The position numbers and the translations under genes are program-made. Positions 18,024 through 28,956 of a stretch of DNA of 64,000 nucleotides are shown piece after piece. The notes beneath the pieces are model-generated. The model saw nothing but the letters and a program-made list of their open reading frames with translations, searched no databases and was not told the origin of the DNA. The DNA is taken from NCBI GenBank assembly GCA_022600195.1, contig JAHZKX010000011.1, positions 131,887-195,886 on the forward strand, given 5' to 3'. This DNA is from Planctomycetota bacterium (GTDB lineage: Bacteria > Planctomycetota > Planctomycetia > Planctomycetales > Planctomycetaceae). Position 1 is the first letter of the stretch; each line of letters starts with the position of its first letter.

Positions 18024-20426
18024 TTAGTTCTTCTGTTTGCCAGGAAGCAGTACACGATTCAGCGCTGCAGTGATACGTTCTTCAGCACCTGGTGCAACCC
18101 ATAACCAGTAATGACCATCAAAGTCATCCTTGAATGCAGCCTGAGTCGGAAGATAACCGGGCCAGCATTCACCATAACCGATCGACATCACAAACGAATC
18201 GGGACGCAATTTCTGCGCAAGAATCTGGTATCCTACAAATGACTCTCCTGGAAAAAGTACAATCTGTGCTGCTCCAAAGTCAATACATGGCAAATCGATA
18301 GCACGACCTTCCTGTAAACGTTTCAATGTGCTGAGCCCCATTGCGGCATGCACGCGTGCTTTTTGAGTCGCTGATTTGTTATTCAGTACGCGCCGCATTG
18401 CTGTTTCTGTGTATTCGTCAGTCTTGCGAAATTCAAGCTCAAGGGGCGTTGATCGAAACGAAATTTGTTCAATGGGAACCCGCCTGGTCGATTCCCAAGA
18501 TACTTTCATTGCATCATAAAGACGTTTTGCCAGTAGAGGACGATTTTCAGGAGAGGCATCGTTGTATTTGCCCGCCGTTACGTCTCCACTACATCCCGAA
18601 ACATACATCTGAAGAATGGAAACATCATCTCTTCGTCGGAATTCGCGTGCCATACCGACGAAGTCAGAACTGACTGCCCCTCGTCCATAGTGACTCATGG
18701 GATGTGTGGCATAAGCACTAATCACTGCGATCGGTTGGTCACCATCCCAGAAACTGATTGCCTTGAGCCAGGGATCAATCAAACCTTCCGGCGCTTCTCG
18801 ATTGATGCGATCGCTGGCACCGTTGCTTCCTCGTCTGAAAGTGACTTTACCATTATCAAGAACTACACGTCGATTCGAAGCAATCCGTTCCACCTTACTT
18901 TGGCCCAGTCCGAGGTGCGTGATGGATCGTCGTTGCGTCAGGCTGTCTCGTAAACTCGCAGCAATGTGTTTTCCTGTCGCTTTAAAGAATTCCACGTCAC
19001 ACATGACACCTGCCATATCAACTTCGTCAAGAATTATCTGTGCCCCAATATCGGGCAAAGGTGCATCATGCTGATGCACAGCACATAAAACCACTCGCTC
19101 AGGTGTAGTTCCGGCTGCGGTTGCCAGAACTTCCCGCCAGTGATCGTATGCGTCGTTGCGAATCTCACACCAGTCGACGGCGACAAGAACAATGGGCCGA
19201 CCAGCACCCAGTAGTGTGATACCGTGGGCATAAAGAGGATCATCGATTGATTTTGCAATACCCTGCCTCCGTGCAAGCAACGGATGTCCCAATGGGCAGG
19301 TGATATCGACGCGAAAAGTAGCAATTTCATACGGAGTTTTTGCTTTTGTACTGCTGATGAGGTTTTCTACAGCCTTCGTTGCTTTTTTCATTACGCTGTC
19401 AATTGACACAGGTACGCCACCCAGGCGTTTACTTTCTTCAGCAGCCTCCATAAAAGCAAATATTTCGACTGTTTTCTCGGGCGAAACAGGTGGCTTCCCG
19501 GTTTTAAAAAAACGTGCAATTTCCTGCATCAATCCGTCTTTGTCACCTCCCACTGTGTGATACATAGTACGTTTCTCACCAAATACGGTAGCACCAAATC
19601 CCGGGCGGCCTCCTTGATCACGAATTCCACGGAAAGTACCAACTCTACCATTTTTCCAGACTCCTGTTACCTGTTCGAAGGCAGGCGTTTGTCTGGCGGT
19701 TACTGAAACGCAACCTGATCCCATTATGGTGAAGAGCATTTCATTTCCATGCACACCATACCAGAACAAGTCCGGATGATTCGGCACCGATTTTGACGTA
19801 CCATATACATCGCATCCCACAATCTTACCCATATTTTTCGCATCAATGAGTGCCATCAGGTCACGACTATACCGTTTTGACGAACAGGAAAAGAATGGGA
19901 CACCATGTTTTCGACTGAGTTGTCCGATGGCAATAGCATCGGTAAGTGAAGCCGTAAATGGTTTGTCAATAAAGACAGGCTTACCTGCATCAAAAACCTG
20001 CTTTACCTGTTCGAGATGTTGACTACCATCAACACTCTCCAACATAACTACATCAACTTTTTTCAGAAGATCCGGAATCGAACTGGATATTTCGATACCC
20101 ATTTCTCGAATCTGTTCTGTAAAACCCGCCACTCGATCTCGGCTCAAAGGAAACGATGGGCTACCTCCTGGAAATGCAGCCACGATACGGATATCAGCCA
20201 GATCACCTTGTGCTTGCGGATCGTTGATCATTTTCGTGAATGAAATCACATGTGATGTATCGAGTCCAATCATCCCGACGCGGATCACCTTGTCTTTTGC
20301 GTCAGCATGGAGAACCGGAAGAGCCAGGATCAAGAACATATAAAAGAAAGACGCACACCAACTTTTCAAACGCAGACAGTAAATTTCTTTTGACAAACAG
20401 TGTAACTGGTCTCTTGAATAAATCAT
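18024..20426 (-). CDS. Fusion of Gfo/Idh/MocA oxidoreductase and neutral-ceramidase-like domain
   Basis: 800 residues from the ATG at 20426, which has GGAGG five bases upstream; a GTG at 20444 lies before that site and is unlikely. A hydrophobic segment (FFYMFLILALPVLHADA, about 28-44) is a signal peptide. Residues 48-370 form a Gfo/Idh/MocA enzyme: VIRVGMIGLDTSHV, the EKP-like VFIDKPFTASL, and FFSCSSKRYSRDL. Residues 375-795 resemble neutral/alkaline ceramidase proteins: DITCPLGHPLLARRQG, CAVHQHDAPLPDIG, SAYATHPMSHYG and YVSGCSGDVTAGKYN carry the His/Cys/Gly landmarks. The two parts may act in turn on one amide- or glycoside-containing substrate. The partner gene downstream begins 31 bases later. 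Confidence 0.85.
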   Translation of the reverse strand: MIYSRDQLHCLSKEIYCLRLKSWCASFFYMFLILALPVLHADAKDKVIRVGMIGLDTSHVISFTKMINDPQAQGDLADIRIVAAFPGGSPSFPLSRDRVAGFTEQIREMGIEISSSIPDLLKKVDVVMLESVDGSQHLEQVKQVFDAGKPVFIDKPFTASLTDAIAIGQLSRKHGVPFFSCSSKRYSRDLMALIDAKNMGKIVGCDVYGTSKSVPNHPDLFWYGVHGNEMLFTIMGSGCVSVTARQTPAFEQVTGVWKNGRVGTFRGIRDQGGRPGFGATVFGEKRTMYHTVGGDKDGLMQEIARFFKTGKPPVSPEKTVEIFAFMEAAEESKRLGGVPVSIDSVMKKATKAVENLISSTKAKTPYEIATFRVDITCPLGHPLLARRQGIAKSIDDPLYAHGITLLGAGRPIVLVAVDWCEIRNDAYDHWREVLATAAGTTPERVVLCAVHQHDAPLPDIGAQIILDEVDMAGVMCDVEFFKATGKHIAASLRDSLTQRRSITHLGLGQSKVERIASNRRVVLDNGKVTFRRGSNGASDRINREAPEGLIDPWLKAISFWDGDQPIAVISAYATHPMSHYGRGAVSSDFVGMAREFRRRDDVSILQMYVSGCSGDVTAGKYNDASPENRPLLAKRLYDAMKVSWESTRRVPIEQISFRSTPLELEFRKTDEYTETAMRRVLNNKSATQKARVHAAMGLSTLKRLQEGRAIDLPCIDFGAAQIVLFPGESFVGYQILAQKLRPDSFVMSIGYGECWPGYLPTQAAFKDDFDGHYWLWVAPGAEERITAALNRVLLPGKQKN

Positions 20427-20544
20427 GAAATCCTCCACACTCACTACGATTGATTCAACGCAGGCTCACACCACAGAATGACTAATCTCGATTTATCATT
20501 GTCGCACATTATTCTCAACAAAATAAATCAACACGTGTGCCAGG

Positions 20545-21510
20545 CTATGTTGTTCCATTTAAAGCGCGTTCGGCGTTATTATAAAAGATGTCTCGCAACG
20601 CGCTTTCATCTTTCACCATGCGCTGCAAGAACTGCTGCAGGCGAGTGCTGTAACACATCCCTTTAAAGTTGGCGCCACGACCATCATAACAGGGACAGTC
20701 GCTCCCAAAGAGCAACTGTTTTCGATGGCGCTGAAGAAAACCAGCACTGAAATTCTCATCGCGAGAGATGGCTGTGAAACCGCTACCCGCTGACATATCC
20801 GCATACAGATTGGGATACTCGCTCAGTAGATGATCCAATAGTCCACCAGGTTTGACAGGCCCCGTGGGATAGAGTGTCTTTTCGGGTGATGGAACATCAG
20901 CACTGATGTGAGACCAGAAAGATTGTGCATGTCCGATAATGCGCACGTGTTGATATTTCTTCAAATAAGTCTCGAGATGCTGTTCAATCCCCTGATTAAA
21001 ACCGGTTTTATTGTCTTGGAAGTGAATGGTGATCGGCCAATTAAATTCGTCGCACAGCGCAATGACAGCTTCCACTCGACGGTCATTTAAAGGCAGGTGC
21101 TCTTTCTGCTCGCCGATACCTCGACAACCTAATAAATGGTATGCGCGGATTCTCTCGATTACATCTGGTTTGCGAATGTCTGTTTGACAGAATGGGATCA
21201 ACCGATCCTTGTGTTTGTGAAATGCGTGTAACACAGTTTCGGTACGTAAGACGACTCCCCCTTCACCAGTTTCCAATGGCAGAATGAATGCTTTCTCCGT
21301 TCCTGTAGCATCCATGTGTTTAATCGTATCTTCAATAGACCGGCCTTTGTGATTGATGTGTAGGTGGCAGTCGATTTTTTTGAATTGTTTCTTGTTTTTT
21401 GTGTCTCCTTTTGTGTCTCCTTTTGAGACGCTTGATGTGAACGCGCCACTACAGCAGGCGGTACCGGTCGCTAAAAGAAACCCTCGTCTTGACAGATTCT
21501 GGTTATGCAT
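20545..21510 (-). CDS. Exported amidohydrolase-2 family (metal-dependent) hydrolase
   Basis: 321 residues from the ATG at 21510, with AGAGGG about 8 bases upstream; the longer frame to 21612 lacks such a site. The N-terminus has a Tat-like signal (NLSRRGFLLATGTACCSGAF). DCHLHINHKG near residue 50 gives the HxH of the TIM-barrel metal site. PITIHFQDNK and RIIGHAQSFW supply further His ligands, and LLFGSDCPCYDG near residue 270 the catalytic Asp. The family hydrolyses or decarboxylates cyclic and lactone-like compounds. A tandem 12-base repeat encodes KGDTKGDTK after the signal. It lies upstream of the ceramidase-like fusion on the same strand (118-base gap) and is probably part of the same unit. 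Confidence 0.88.
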   Translation of the reverse strand: MHNQNLSRRGFLLATGTACCSGAFTSSVSKGDTKGDTKNKKQFKKIDCHLHINHKGRSIEDTIKHMDATGTEKAFILPLETGEGGVVLRTETVLHAFHKHKDRLIPFCQTDIRKPDVIERIRAYHLLGCRGIGEQKEHLPLNDRRVEAVIALCDEFNWPITIHFQDNKTGFNQGIEQHLETYLKKYQHVRIIGHAQSFWSHISADVPSPEKTLYPTGPVKPGGLLDHLLSEYPNLYADMSAGSGFTAISRDENFSAGFLQRHRKQLLFGSDCPCYDGRGANFKGMCYSTRLQQFLQRMVKDESALRDIFYNNAERALNGTT

Positions 21511-22202
21511 CGTAAGCCCTCTTTCAGTCTGATAGTCACTTTGGCTGGTATTCTCAAATACAGGAAGAGATTGATTGCCACCTGCAAGGTCTATATTCAT
21601 TTCCAAACCCATGCATTGGGGTTTTTGGCATCATATAATCAGTAAAAAGTATATTGTAAACAACATCAAATTGCCATTCCAGAAATTTCTTTCCATTGAA
21701 TAGTCCTGGCGCACTTTCAAAGTTTTATGCCCCTGGTGACAGAATTTGTGGTTCAGCAAAAACCCAAACAATTCATAATTCATCTGGTTACACAAGTTGT
21801 TTTGTAAACCACACATCTAATTACAAGCACACACAACACTCATCCTGTCAATTGCCATCTCCGATCTAAAAATGAATGTTAATCAATCAAGTAAGATTTC
21901 CAGCCAGATGGGCCGTTTACTTCTGGCCTCTTTGAGAATCATGAAATTCAGTAAAGAGAATATGTGGCGTGCCTGTATCGCTTACCCTGAAAAAAGTGGA
22001 GAAAAGAGAATGTAGTGAGACGTAACTTGAAATTACTTTGACGATTTCAACTAACTCATAATGGCGTTTTTTAGTTTCCACAGATTGGGCAGGAACGGCT
22101 CTCAACTCTGTAAGATCAGGAACCGAATGAATTTTAAAGGGCAGACCGCCTTTAGACCATATTTCCCTCTATCATTTTTGTTTCAGGTTCTGGGACATAA
22201 AA
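21511..22202. other. AT-rich intergenic region
   Basis: About 690 bases with no supported gene between two leftward genes. It should hold the promoter of the amidohydrolase gene. A weak imperfect hairpin (TAAAGG/CCTTTA, 22135-22154) could end the DUF1501 transcript, but lacks a T-run. Confidence 0.4.
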
Positions 22203-23705
22203 TCAAGCCAATACGTCTTCAATCACATGCCCATGCACATTGGTTAATCGTCGCTCTAGGCCATTGTGATAGAACGTCAACCGTTCATGATCCAGTCCCA
22301 TTAGATGTAGTAAGGTTGCGTTGAAGTCGTAAACAGTTGTCGGGTTGACCAAAGCCTTGAATCCAAACTCATCACTTTCCCCATAGCTGAAGCCTTGCTT
22401 AACACCTGCTCCTGTTAAGAAACAGGTGAATGCACCTGGGTTGTGATCGCGGCCGGTTCCATTGCCTTGCAGAAATGGCATGCGTCCGAATTCCGTTGCC
22501 CACACCACAAGCGTATGATCCAGTAGACCTCGCTGCTTTAAGTCTGCGATGAGGGCTGCCGTTGGTTGATCCATAATCTCTGCTTGCATAGCGTGTGTTT
22601 TGGCGATATTGGCATGAGAGTCCCAGTTCGTGATTCCGTTTCCACCAGAAGGATCACTTCCATTGAATAATTGAACAACGCGAACCCCCTTCTCTAATAA
22701 GCGTCGCGAGAGAATACAATTCTTCGCATATTCACTACGAAGTTTACTGCCTCCTTCGACGCCATACGCCTTGATCGTCGATTTCGTTTCTCCAGTGAGA
22801 TCCATTACGTTGGGGATAGACTTTTGCATTTTTCCTGCAAGTTCGTAACTGGCAATCCGACCGGCAAGGTCTGCATCACCGGGATATTTTGTAAGATGTT
22901 GTGCATTGAGTAGCTTGAGTAAATCAACAGTGCTACGGTCTGCCTGTGCTGACAGTTCGCGTGGTCGATTTAAATTATGGGGTGGGTTTTTCGCATTAAA
23001 GTCTGTTCCTTGAAAAGCGGCAGGCAAAAATCCATTTCCGAAGTTATTTTTTCCGCTACGTGCAAGACCACGCGGATCATTAATCGCAACAAATGCAGGA
23101 AGTTCCTGATCCTCAGTTCCCAGTGCATAAGTAGTCCACGCACCAAACGATGGAAATCCTTCCATCGTAAATCCGGTATTCATGAAGTTCTCACCTTGGG
23201 GGTGCGCACTTGTGTCTGTCGTCAATGCATGAAAGAAACAGAAATCGTCGACTTGATTTGCCAGATTCGGAAGAAGGTCTGAGACCATTTTCCCGGTTTC
23301 TCCACGCGGCTTGAAATCCCAAAATGGCTTTGCGATGTTACCGGGTGGCCCTTCAAATGTAACCGCTGGAATGATAGGGGGCTTTTGCCCATGTAGTTTA
23401 GTTAATGTGGGTTTGTAATCGAATGTATCAACATGGCTGACAGCGCCCGGGCAATAAATTACCAGAACCTGCTTGGCTGGCATCTCAAAATGTGATTTGC
23501 GCGGAGAGTATGGATTCTTTGGATCAATCTGCGGACGAATTGGAATTTTACTGCTCACCGTTTTCGGCTCATCAGCAAGCGAGTCGTCAGACGCGAGCAT
23601 GCTTGCCAATGCAATTCCACTTATCGAGAGCCCCGTATTTTGAAGGAAACCGCGCCGATCAAGCATTCGACGCCCGAGCAGTGAAAGGTTTTCCGCGTTA
23701 TTCAT
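22203..23705 (-). CDS. DUF1501 protein (Tat-exported, sulfatase-fold-like)
   Basis: 500 residues from the ATG at 23705, 28 bases after the stop of the DUF1553 gene. The signal is twin-arginine (MLDRRGFLQNTGLSISGIAL). Family landmarks: KQVLVIYCPGAVSHVDTFDYKP near residue 80, HPQGENFMNTGF, NWDSHANI, RGLLDHTLVVWATEFGRMPF, GRDHNPGAFTCFLTGAGVKQGFSYGESD, and C-terminal LLHLMGLDHERLTF. DUF1501 proteins resemble the alkaline-phosphatase/sulfatase fold and are nearly always paired with DUF1549/DUF1553 proteins in planctomycetes; the reaction is not established. The pairing and signal suggest a periplasmic partner of the upstream gene product. Confidence 0.93.
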   Translation of the reverse strand: MNNAENLSLLGRRMLDRRGFLQNTGLSISGIALASMLASDDSLADEPKTVSSKIPIRPQIDPKNPYSPRKSHFEMPAKQVLVIYCPGAVSHVDTFDYKPTLTKLHGQKPPIIPAVTFEGPPGNIAKPFWDFKPRGETGKMVSDLLPNLANQVDDFCFFHALTTDTSAHPQGENFMNTGFTMEGFPSFGAWTTYALGTEDQELPAFVAINDPRGLARSGKNNFGNGFLPAAFQGTDFNAKNPPHNLNRPRELSAQADRSTVDLLKLLNAQHLTKYPGDADLAGRIASYELAGKMQKSIPNVMDLTGETKSTIKAYGVEGGSKLRSEYAKNCILSRRLLEKGVRVVQLFNGSDPSGGNGITNWDSHANIAKTHAMQAEIMDQPTAALIADLKQRGLLDHTLVVWATEFGRMPFLQGNGTGRDHNPGAFTCFLTGAGVKQGFSYGESDEFGFKALVNPTTVYDFNATLLHLMGLDHERLTFYHNGLERRLTNVHGHVIEDVLA

Positions 23706-23733
23706 AGTTATGACTCTTACTATTTTGATAGCT

Positions 23734-26574
23734 TTAGGGCAGAAATGCGAACTCATTTGAATTAATGATGGCGCGACACACAATGTCCAGAGAATGAACC
23801 TGTGCCAAATTAAGACTGGATTTCAATTCCCCTTCATTTGGCTTACGGGCCAGCAATAGTTCGAAACAACGTTTTACTGCTGCACTCTGATCGCCGTTCG
23901 AATCCTGATTTGCCAGGTCAGCAATCCGTTTTGACTGATCGATCACAAATTCGCTGTTCATTAAATTCAGCGCCTGTAATGGTGTTGTGGAAATCGGTCG
24001 TTTCGGTCGGATCTGTCCACAATCAGGAAAGTCGAAAGCCGTAAACATTTGATCGTCGACGCGCCGCATCCGCTCTTGATATATCATTCGGCGCCATGTA
24101 TGAGGACCATAATTATCAGTCACAAACCATTGAGCATATCGTTTCTTCACATTGTGAATTCGGAAACTGCGACCGCCAATGGAAGCATCAAGAGAACCAG
24201 AGGATTGCAAAATTGAATCTCGAATGACTTCAGCTGCCATGCGTCTGGTTGGAAATCGCCAGAGCAAAACAGAGTCTGCATCTTCAGCGAGGCATTCTAT
24301 TCTGGGAAAACTGGATTGACGAAAAGCTTGCGATGTCACCATCAATCGAATCAGGTATTTCATAGACCATGATTGCTGTTTCCTCTCTGACTGATTGATC
24401 GAAGGAGTTTTAAATTCGGCAGCCAACCAATCGAGTAATTCCGGATGCGATGGCAGAGCTCCTGCCGCTCCAAAGTCACTTGTTGTTGTGACAATTCCTT
24501 TTCCAAAAATATGATGCCACAACCGATTAGCTTCGACACGCGCGGTTAAAGGATGATCTGGACTGGTTAACCACTTTGCAAATGCAACGCGGCGTTCCTT
24601 CCCGGAGGCATCGGGCTTTAGAGGAAGCTTACCATTAAGTTCAGCCAGCCCGGCAGCAAACACTTCATCTCGTGGAGTTTCGGGACTGCCTCGATAAAAA
24701 ACGTGTGACTTCACTGGTCTGATCAATTGAGCAACAAAGCTTGGTCGCGGGCCCTCTTCTGAAAGTTGTTCGACCAATTCATTTAGCTTTTTCAGTGTGG
24801 CAATTCGTGATTTGTGCTTATGATCAAGTTTTTTGATTTGCCCGATTGAAGCAACTTGGTTCCATTGTCCATCGTCGTCCAGCACTTCCACTTTATAAGG
24901 GCCAAAGGAAAACCTGTTCATACCTGTCAGGTAATCCGTTTGCATGTTCTCCAATCGATTGGTACTGATTTTGATTCGATTGATTTTATGCAGTTTTTTA
25001 AAAGTGAATTGCACCCACGGTTTCTCCTTACTTCCCTTGGAAGATTTCCCAGCCCATGCCTCGGTGCCATACTCTCCGTCATTGATTTTGTGAAGACCGG
25101 AACGTGGGACTTTCATCTCTTCGGGACTGTCAACTTTTGTACCCATTGATGCTAGTGCCAGATTTTCATCTCGCTCAAGGGGACCAAATATCTCCAGTTC
25201 ATCAATCCGCGCATAAGCCGATTGAAATGAAATGCGTACGGATTGAGTTGTTACTGACGGAAAATGAAGTTCTCGATACCCAGTCCAGTTTTCTTCCCAG
25301 GGACCCGTTTCACTTAGTATTTTGCGATGTTTATCAATGAGCCGATAGAGCTCCTGGCCACGAACTCTTCTGGGATGATCCTCTGCAAGTTCCGGAAATC
25401 TGCTACCAAATTCAATGTCCTGAAAGACAGCTGACATGGCGTAGTAATCACGGATAGAGATCGGATCGAATTTATGATTGTGACAGCGTGCACAACCAAT
25501 AGTCATCCCCATAGCGGAAGCACCAACCGTTTGTAAAATTTCATCCATTCGATCGGCTCGGGCTTGCCGTCGCGCGCTTGGCTCCTGGCCAACAGTTGCT
25601 ACCGGTACATGAGGTCCTGCAACCAGATATCCAATTGCCTCCCCTGCTCCGACAGTATCACCAGCTATTTGTTCGAACAGAAATTGGTCGTACGATTTGT
25701 CTTCGTTAAAAGACCGTATTACATAATCACGATAGATCCAGGCATTCTTGCGATACATATTACTTTCAGAGCCGTTCGTTTCCGCCCATCGAATCACATC
25801 CAACCAATGCTGTGCCCAACGTTCACCGAAATGAGGTGAGTCTAATAATCGCTTAACAAGTTTTTCATATGCCACATCTGGCTCATTTGCATAGCTCTTG
25901 ATAAAGGCTTCTGTCGCTTCGGGTGTCGGTGCAAGCCCAGTCAGCACAAATGAAACACGGCGTATCTGAGATCGTGCATCGGCCGGTTTTGAGTAACCGA
26001 GCTTCTTATCATGGAGTTTGCGCAGTAAAAAGGCATCAATGGGATTCAAATTTTTCTTGCCTGAAATGAAGGGAACTTCAGGTCTGGTGACAGGCTGAAA
26101 CGACCAATGACCGGACTTCTTTTCGACAACATCCTTCATCTGACCAGGCCAATCGGCGCCCTCTTTGACCCAACGCGTCAGTAGAGCGATCGTTTTTTGC
26201 GGGAGCTTCTTTTCGTCCGGAGGCATCTTCAATTCAGGGTCGCGATGATTGATGACATCAATCATAAAACTTTTTTCCGGTTTACCTGGTACAATTGCAG
26301 GCTGACCATAATCACCACCACGTAACGCACCGACACGCCGGTCCAGATTCAGCTTGGAATCCGGATCTTTTCCACTATGACAATCCCAGCAGTGTTCTTT
26401 GAGAAGTGGTGCAATGTCACGATCGAAATCAATGCCTTCTGCATATGATTGATGACACAACGCGAGTACAAAGAAAGCTGGGATCAACAAACCAACGATT
26501 GTCTTTCGGTTATGTCTGGGTAAATAAAAATGAAAGGAGATAGACAAGAAGTTTCCTTTGCAAATTGAGTTCAT
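23734..26574 (-). CDS. PSCyt1-DUF1549-DUF1553 protein with embedded discoidin-like domain
   Basis: 946 residues. A hydrophobic segment ([18 protein letters not shown], about 25-42) exports it. The PSCyt1 haem motif C62-W-D-C65-H66 is followed by the Met-ligand-like [13 protein letters not shown]1549/PSCyt2 spans about 170-400 ([31 protein letters not shown], a second CxxCH). Residues about 438-580 look like an F5/8 type C (discoidin) sugar-binding fold ([29 protein letters not shown]). DUF1553/PSD1 follows ([51 protein letters not shown]). It is probably a periplasmic multihaem redox protein; the substrate is unknown. It is co-transcribed with the DUF1501 gene. Confidence 0.92.
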   Translation of the reverse strand: MNSICKGNFLSISFHFYLPRHNRKTIVGLLIPAFFVLALCHQSYAEGIDFDRDIAPLLKEHCWDCHSGKDPDSKLNLDRRVGALRGGDYGQPAIVPGKPEKSFMIDVINHRDPELKMPPDEKKLPQKTIALLTRWVKEGADWPGQMKDVVEKKSGHWSFQPVTRPEVPFISGKKNLNPIDAFLLRKLHDKKLGYSKPADARSQIRRVSFVLTGLAPTPEATEAFIKSYANEPDVAYEKLVKRLLDSPHFGERWAQHWLDVIRWAETNGSESNMYRKNAWIYRDYVIRSFNEDKSYDQFLFEQIAGDTVGAGEAIGYLVAGPHVPVATVGQEPSARRQARADRMDEILQTVGASAMGMTIGCARCHNHKFDPISIRDYYAMSAVFQDIEFGSRFPELAEDHPRRVRGQELYRLIDKHRKILSETGPWEENWTGYRELHFPSVTTQSVRISFQSAYARIDELEIFGPLERDENLALASMGTKVDSPEEMKVPRSGLHKINDGEYGTEAWAGKSSKGSKEKPWVQFTFKKLHKINRIKISTNRLENMQTDYLTGMNRFSFGPYKVEVLDDDGQWNQVASIGQIKKLDHKHKSRIATLKKLNELVEQLSEEGPRPSFVAQLIRPVKSHVFYRGSPETPRDEVFAAGLAELNGKLPLKPDASGKERRVAFAKWLTSPDHPLTARVEANRLWHHIFGKGIVTTTSDFGAAGALPSHPELLDWLAAEFKTPSINQSERKQQSWSMKYLIRLMVTSQAFRQSSFPRIECLAEDADSVLLWRFPTRRMAAEVIRDSILQSSGSLDASIGGRSFRIHNVKKRYAQWFVTDNYGPHTWRRMIYQERMRRVDDQMFTAFDFPDCGQIRPKRPISTTPLQALNLMNSEFVIDQSKRIADLANQDSNGDQSAAVKRCFELLLARKPNEGELKSSLNLAQVHSLDIVCRAIINSNEFAFLP

Positions 26575-26685
26575 ATACTTCGTTGTTGAGTATTACTAGT
26601 ACGAAAATCACCAACCAATTCGATGTTATCAATTAGAGTATAAATTGAGAAGCCAGGTGTTTGATCAATTCAACAAGGCCCGTAA

Positions 26686-28956
26686 TCACTCCTCGTTTTT
26701 TCTGACGAATTGAATTGCAAACAGGTCTGCATCTTTTAAGACGCATCGCAAACGAACGGGTTTACCGGAAAATGCTTCAAGTGAATCAACATTCTTCCAA
26801 GATACCTTACGGTCAATCTCATTCCCAATTTGTTCCTGGCAGTCATTCAGAGAAAAGCCATCTAGAGGTTTCCCTGTTTCGGATTGCAGTTCGAAGCGGA
26901 GTCCTCCCGCAGCCGAAGTGGCAAAATTGATGTGCAGCTTAGTTCCGGAAAAGATAAAGGGTTTGGTAATCAATTCAGCAGCTTTGGCCCCCGCTCGAAT
27001 CGATGCAAAACCATCGAGTCTCAGGCTGTAGCGGCGCAGATGGGCTGTCGGTTGTGCATAGTCTTGATTAACATAGAGTGACATCTCATTCTGCCCGGTT
27101 TGTACTATATTAAGTGCTGGATAATTTGTACGAGACACCCAATTTTGTGGGCCGATACCCGGTTTGAGATAGCCTTCGAGGAAAGTACGGTCGTAAACGG
27201 TGCCGCCCCGCGACGTCATGAAGATTGAATCTGAAGTATCTTTAAAGTAACTCGGATTTACATTGATGGCTTTTGCTTGAGTCTTGTTCAGAACTTGTCG
27301 CCCTTCGAAAAAACGTGCGGCAGTTGCAATATAAATATGTGGTGCACGAAAGTAAGGAGATGTCTGATTCGTATATAAGTGCTCGGTTGGCGCAGGCTGT
27401 GAACCTTTGAAGCCATCGTCGTGGACTTGCTGCATCAAGACAGCGGGTGACCATTTCTTAAAGTCGGGACTGGTCGACCGAGCAATACGACGCAAACCAT
27501 CCCATACCCTGAAATAGCAGACATATGCTTGTTCCGAATCGGACCAGAAAACCAGATTCTGTGAATCAAATAAATGGATGTGCTTGAATGTCATATCACG
27601 GGAGGAAAGAATCGGCGCGTCCTGCAGCTTTTTCCAGCATAGTCCATCCGCTGAAACATACGCGAACAGTTCCTTTCCTGTACCGCCGACGGCTTTGAAA
27701 CGTTGTTTGGAATTAACTCCGGGCCGCTTGTCGAGCATGGGACAGAAATTGTGCGTCACGGGAGCAGCGTTCGCCAAGACGATGTTGTTTGCTTTGTTCC
27801 CATGAAATTCATACAGTCCCAGTTTCGGTTTTGTCCAGGTCAGTCCATCTTGAGATTGGGCCAGACAAGTACGTTCGAATTCACTACCGTCTTGGCTGAG
27901 TTTTGATATGCCACGGTAGTATGCTTGAAATCGATTGCCGTCTTTGATGATCGTTGTGTATCCCGCCTGAGGACCTTCCCATGGTTGATCGAATTTGAGC
28001 ACAACCCCTTCATCGCGAGGCTGATGTAAATGAAGCCGAGCGTTCGTCAGTCGTTCGATTAGATAGCGGTCTACAAACAACTCCCGCCGCGAACCAATTT
28101 CTCGCGGTTTAATTTTAGATTGTTTTGAGACCACACTATGACGTGTGATGAACTCGATAATAGGTGTGGAATCATCTAGACCGTGTACATGTCCGACACC
28201 GGGCTTGGAAATCAACTTAATATTACCACCGAGATTACGATAACGCTCGGCTAGCACCCCTGTATTTTCAGTCCAGGGAACGCCGGTATCTGCGTCGCCG
28301 TAAACATGCAGAAGCGAAACATGGGCCTTTGCCAATGGTTTCAAACGATCGATCGGATTCAGGGCTTTCGCAAGCATTTCTTCTGCAGTATCAACACCAT
28401 ATACTTTTAAGAGTTTTGGTGTTTCAACACGATTCCCTGTACCCTTGCCTTTCCCCAAGGGCCAACTTGCCAGATCGCAAACTGGTGCATCCCCATAAAT
28501 ACAAGCGACGCTATGGGGATTTTCTGCAGCCCAATTATAACAGTACAACCCTCCTCGACTAACACCAACCAAAGCTGGCTTGCGTGAGAAACCGTGTTGT
28601 TTAGTCAACACTTTGTATAGAGAGTTCCAATATGACACCGCCTGCGGATCACCAAAGAGGTCTGGAATTTTCATGGCGACTATATGAAACCCACGTCCCA
28701 ACAGCGCAATGTCTGGCACCGGTTTGTGTCCAAAGAACTCACCATGCCACACCCACGGTTTGCCAGGCGCGGATTTGTGTGGAACCACGACAAGCACCGG
28801 CTTCCCCTCGACCTCAAAATCGTATCGGTCAAATCCATTCCAAGTCGTACGAACGCCCGGAAAGGATGCTTTCTCGCTCGCGTTGACAAGCGAACCCGCA
28901 GTCACAATCAATGCAATTAACATCACTAAGTTTATTAAATTGCGATTTATCATCAC
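26686..28956 (-). CDS. Alpha/beta hydrolase fused to GH43/32-type five-bladed propeller
   Basis: 756 residues with a Sec signal (LINLVMLIALIVTAGSLVNA). Residues 30-270 are an alpha/beta hydrolase: nucleophile elbow GVSRGG (about 128-133), acid LHVYGDADTGVP (about 218) and His in GVGHVHGLD (about 253), so a full triad is present. From about residue 285 (REIGSRRELFVDRYLIERL) comes a long domain with beta-propeller character (TTIIKDGNRFQAYYRG, LAQSQDGLTWTKPKLGLYEF, HIHLFDSQNLVFWSD), like the GH32/43/62 clan proteins and the planctomycete 'glycosyl hydrolase family 32-like' group. The two may remove esters and then a sugar from one substrate. Both parts are judged by motif only. Confidence 0.82.
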   Translation of the reverse strand: MMINRNLINLVMLIALIVTAGSLVNASEKASFPGVRTTWNGFDRYDFEVEGKPVLVVVPHKSAPGKPWVWHGEFFGHKPVPDIALLGRGFHIVAMKIPDLFGDPQAVSYWNSLYKVLTKQHGFSRKPALVGVSRGGLYCYNWAAENPHSVACIYGDAPVCDLASWPLGKGKGTGNRVETPKLLKVYGVDTAEEMLAKALNPIDRLKPLAKAHVSLLHVYGDADTGVPWTENTGVLAERYRNLGGNIKLISKPGVGHVHGLDDSTPIIEFITRHSVVSKQSKIKPREIGSRRELFVDRYLIERLTNARLHLHQPRDEGVVLKFDQPWEGPQAGYTTIIKDGNRFQAYYRGISKLSQDGSEFERTCLAQSQDGLTWTKPKLGLYEFHGNKANNIVLANAAPVTHNFCPMLDKRPGVNSKQRFKAVGGTGKELFAYVSADGLCWKKLQDAPILSSRDMTFKHIHLFDSQNLVFWSDSEQAYVCYFRVWDGLRRIARSTSPDFKKWSPAVLMQQVHDDGFKGSQPAPTEHLYTNQTSPYFRAPHIYIATAARFFEGRQVLNKTQAKAINVNPSYFKDTSDSIFMTSRGGTVYDRTFLEGYLKPGIGPQNWVSRTNYPALNIVQTGQNEMSLYVNQDYAQPTAHLRRYSLRLDGFASIRAGAKAAELITKPFIFSGTKLHINFATSAAGGLRFELQSETGKPLDGFSLNDCQEQIGNEIDRKVSWKNVDSLEAFSGKPVRLRCVLKDADLFAIQFVRKNEE

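Noticed and set aside
21401..21430. Tandem 12-base repeat GTGTCTCCTTTT
   Set aside because: It is a two-copy in-frame duplication (KGDTKGDT) inside the amidohydrolase gene; too short to be a functional repeat array.
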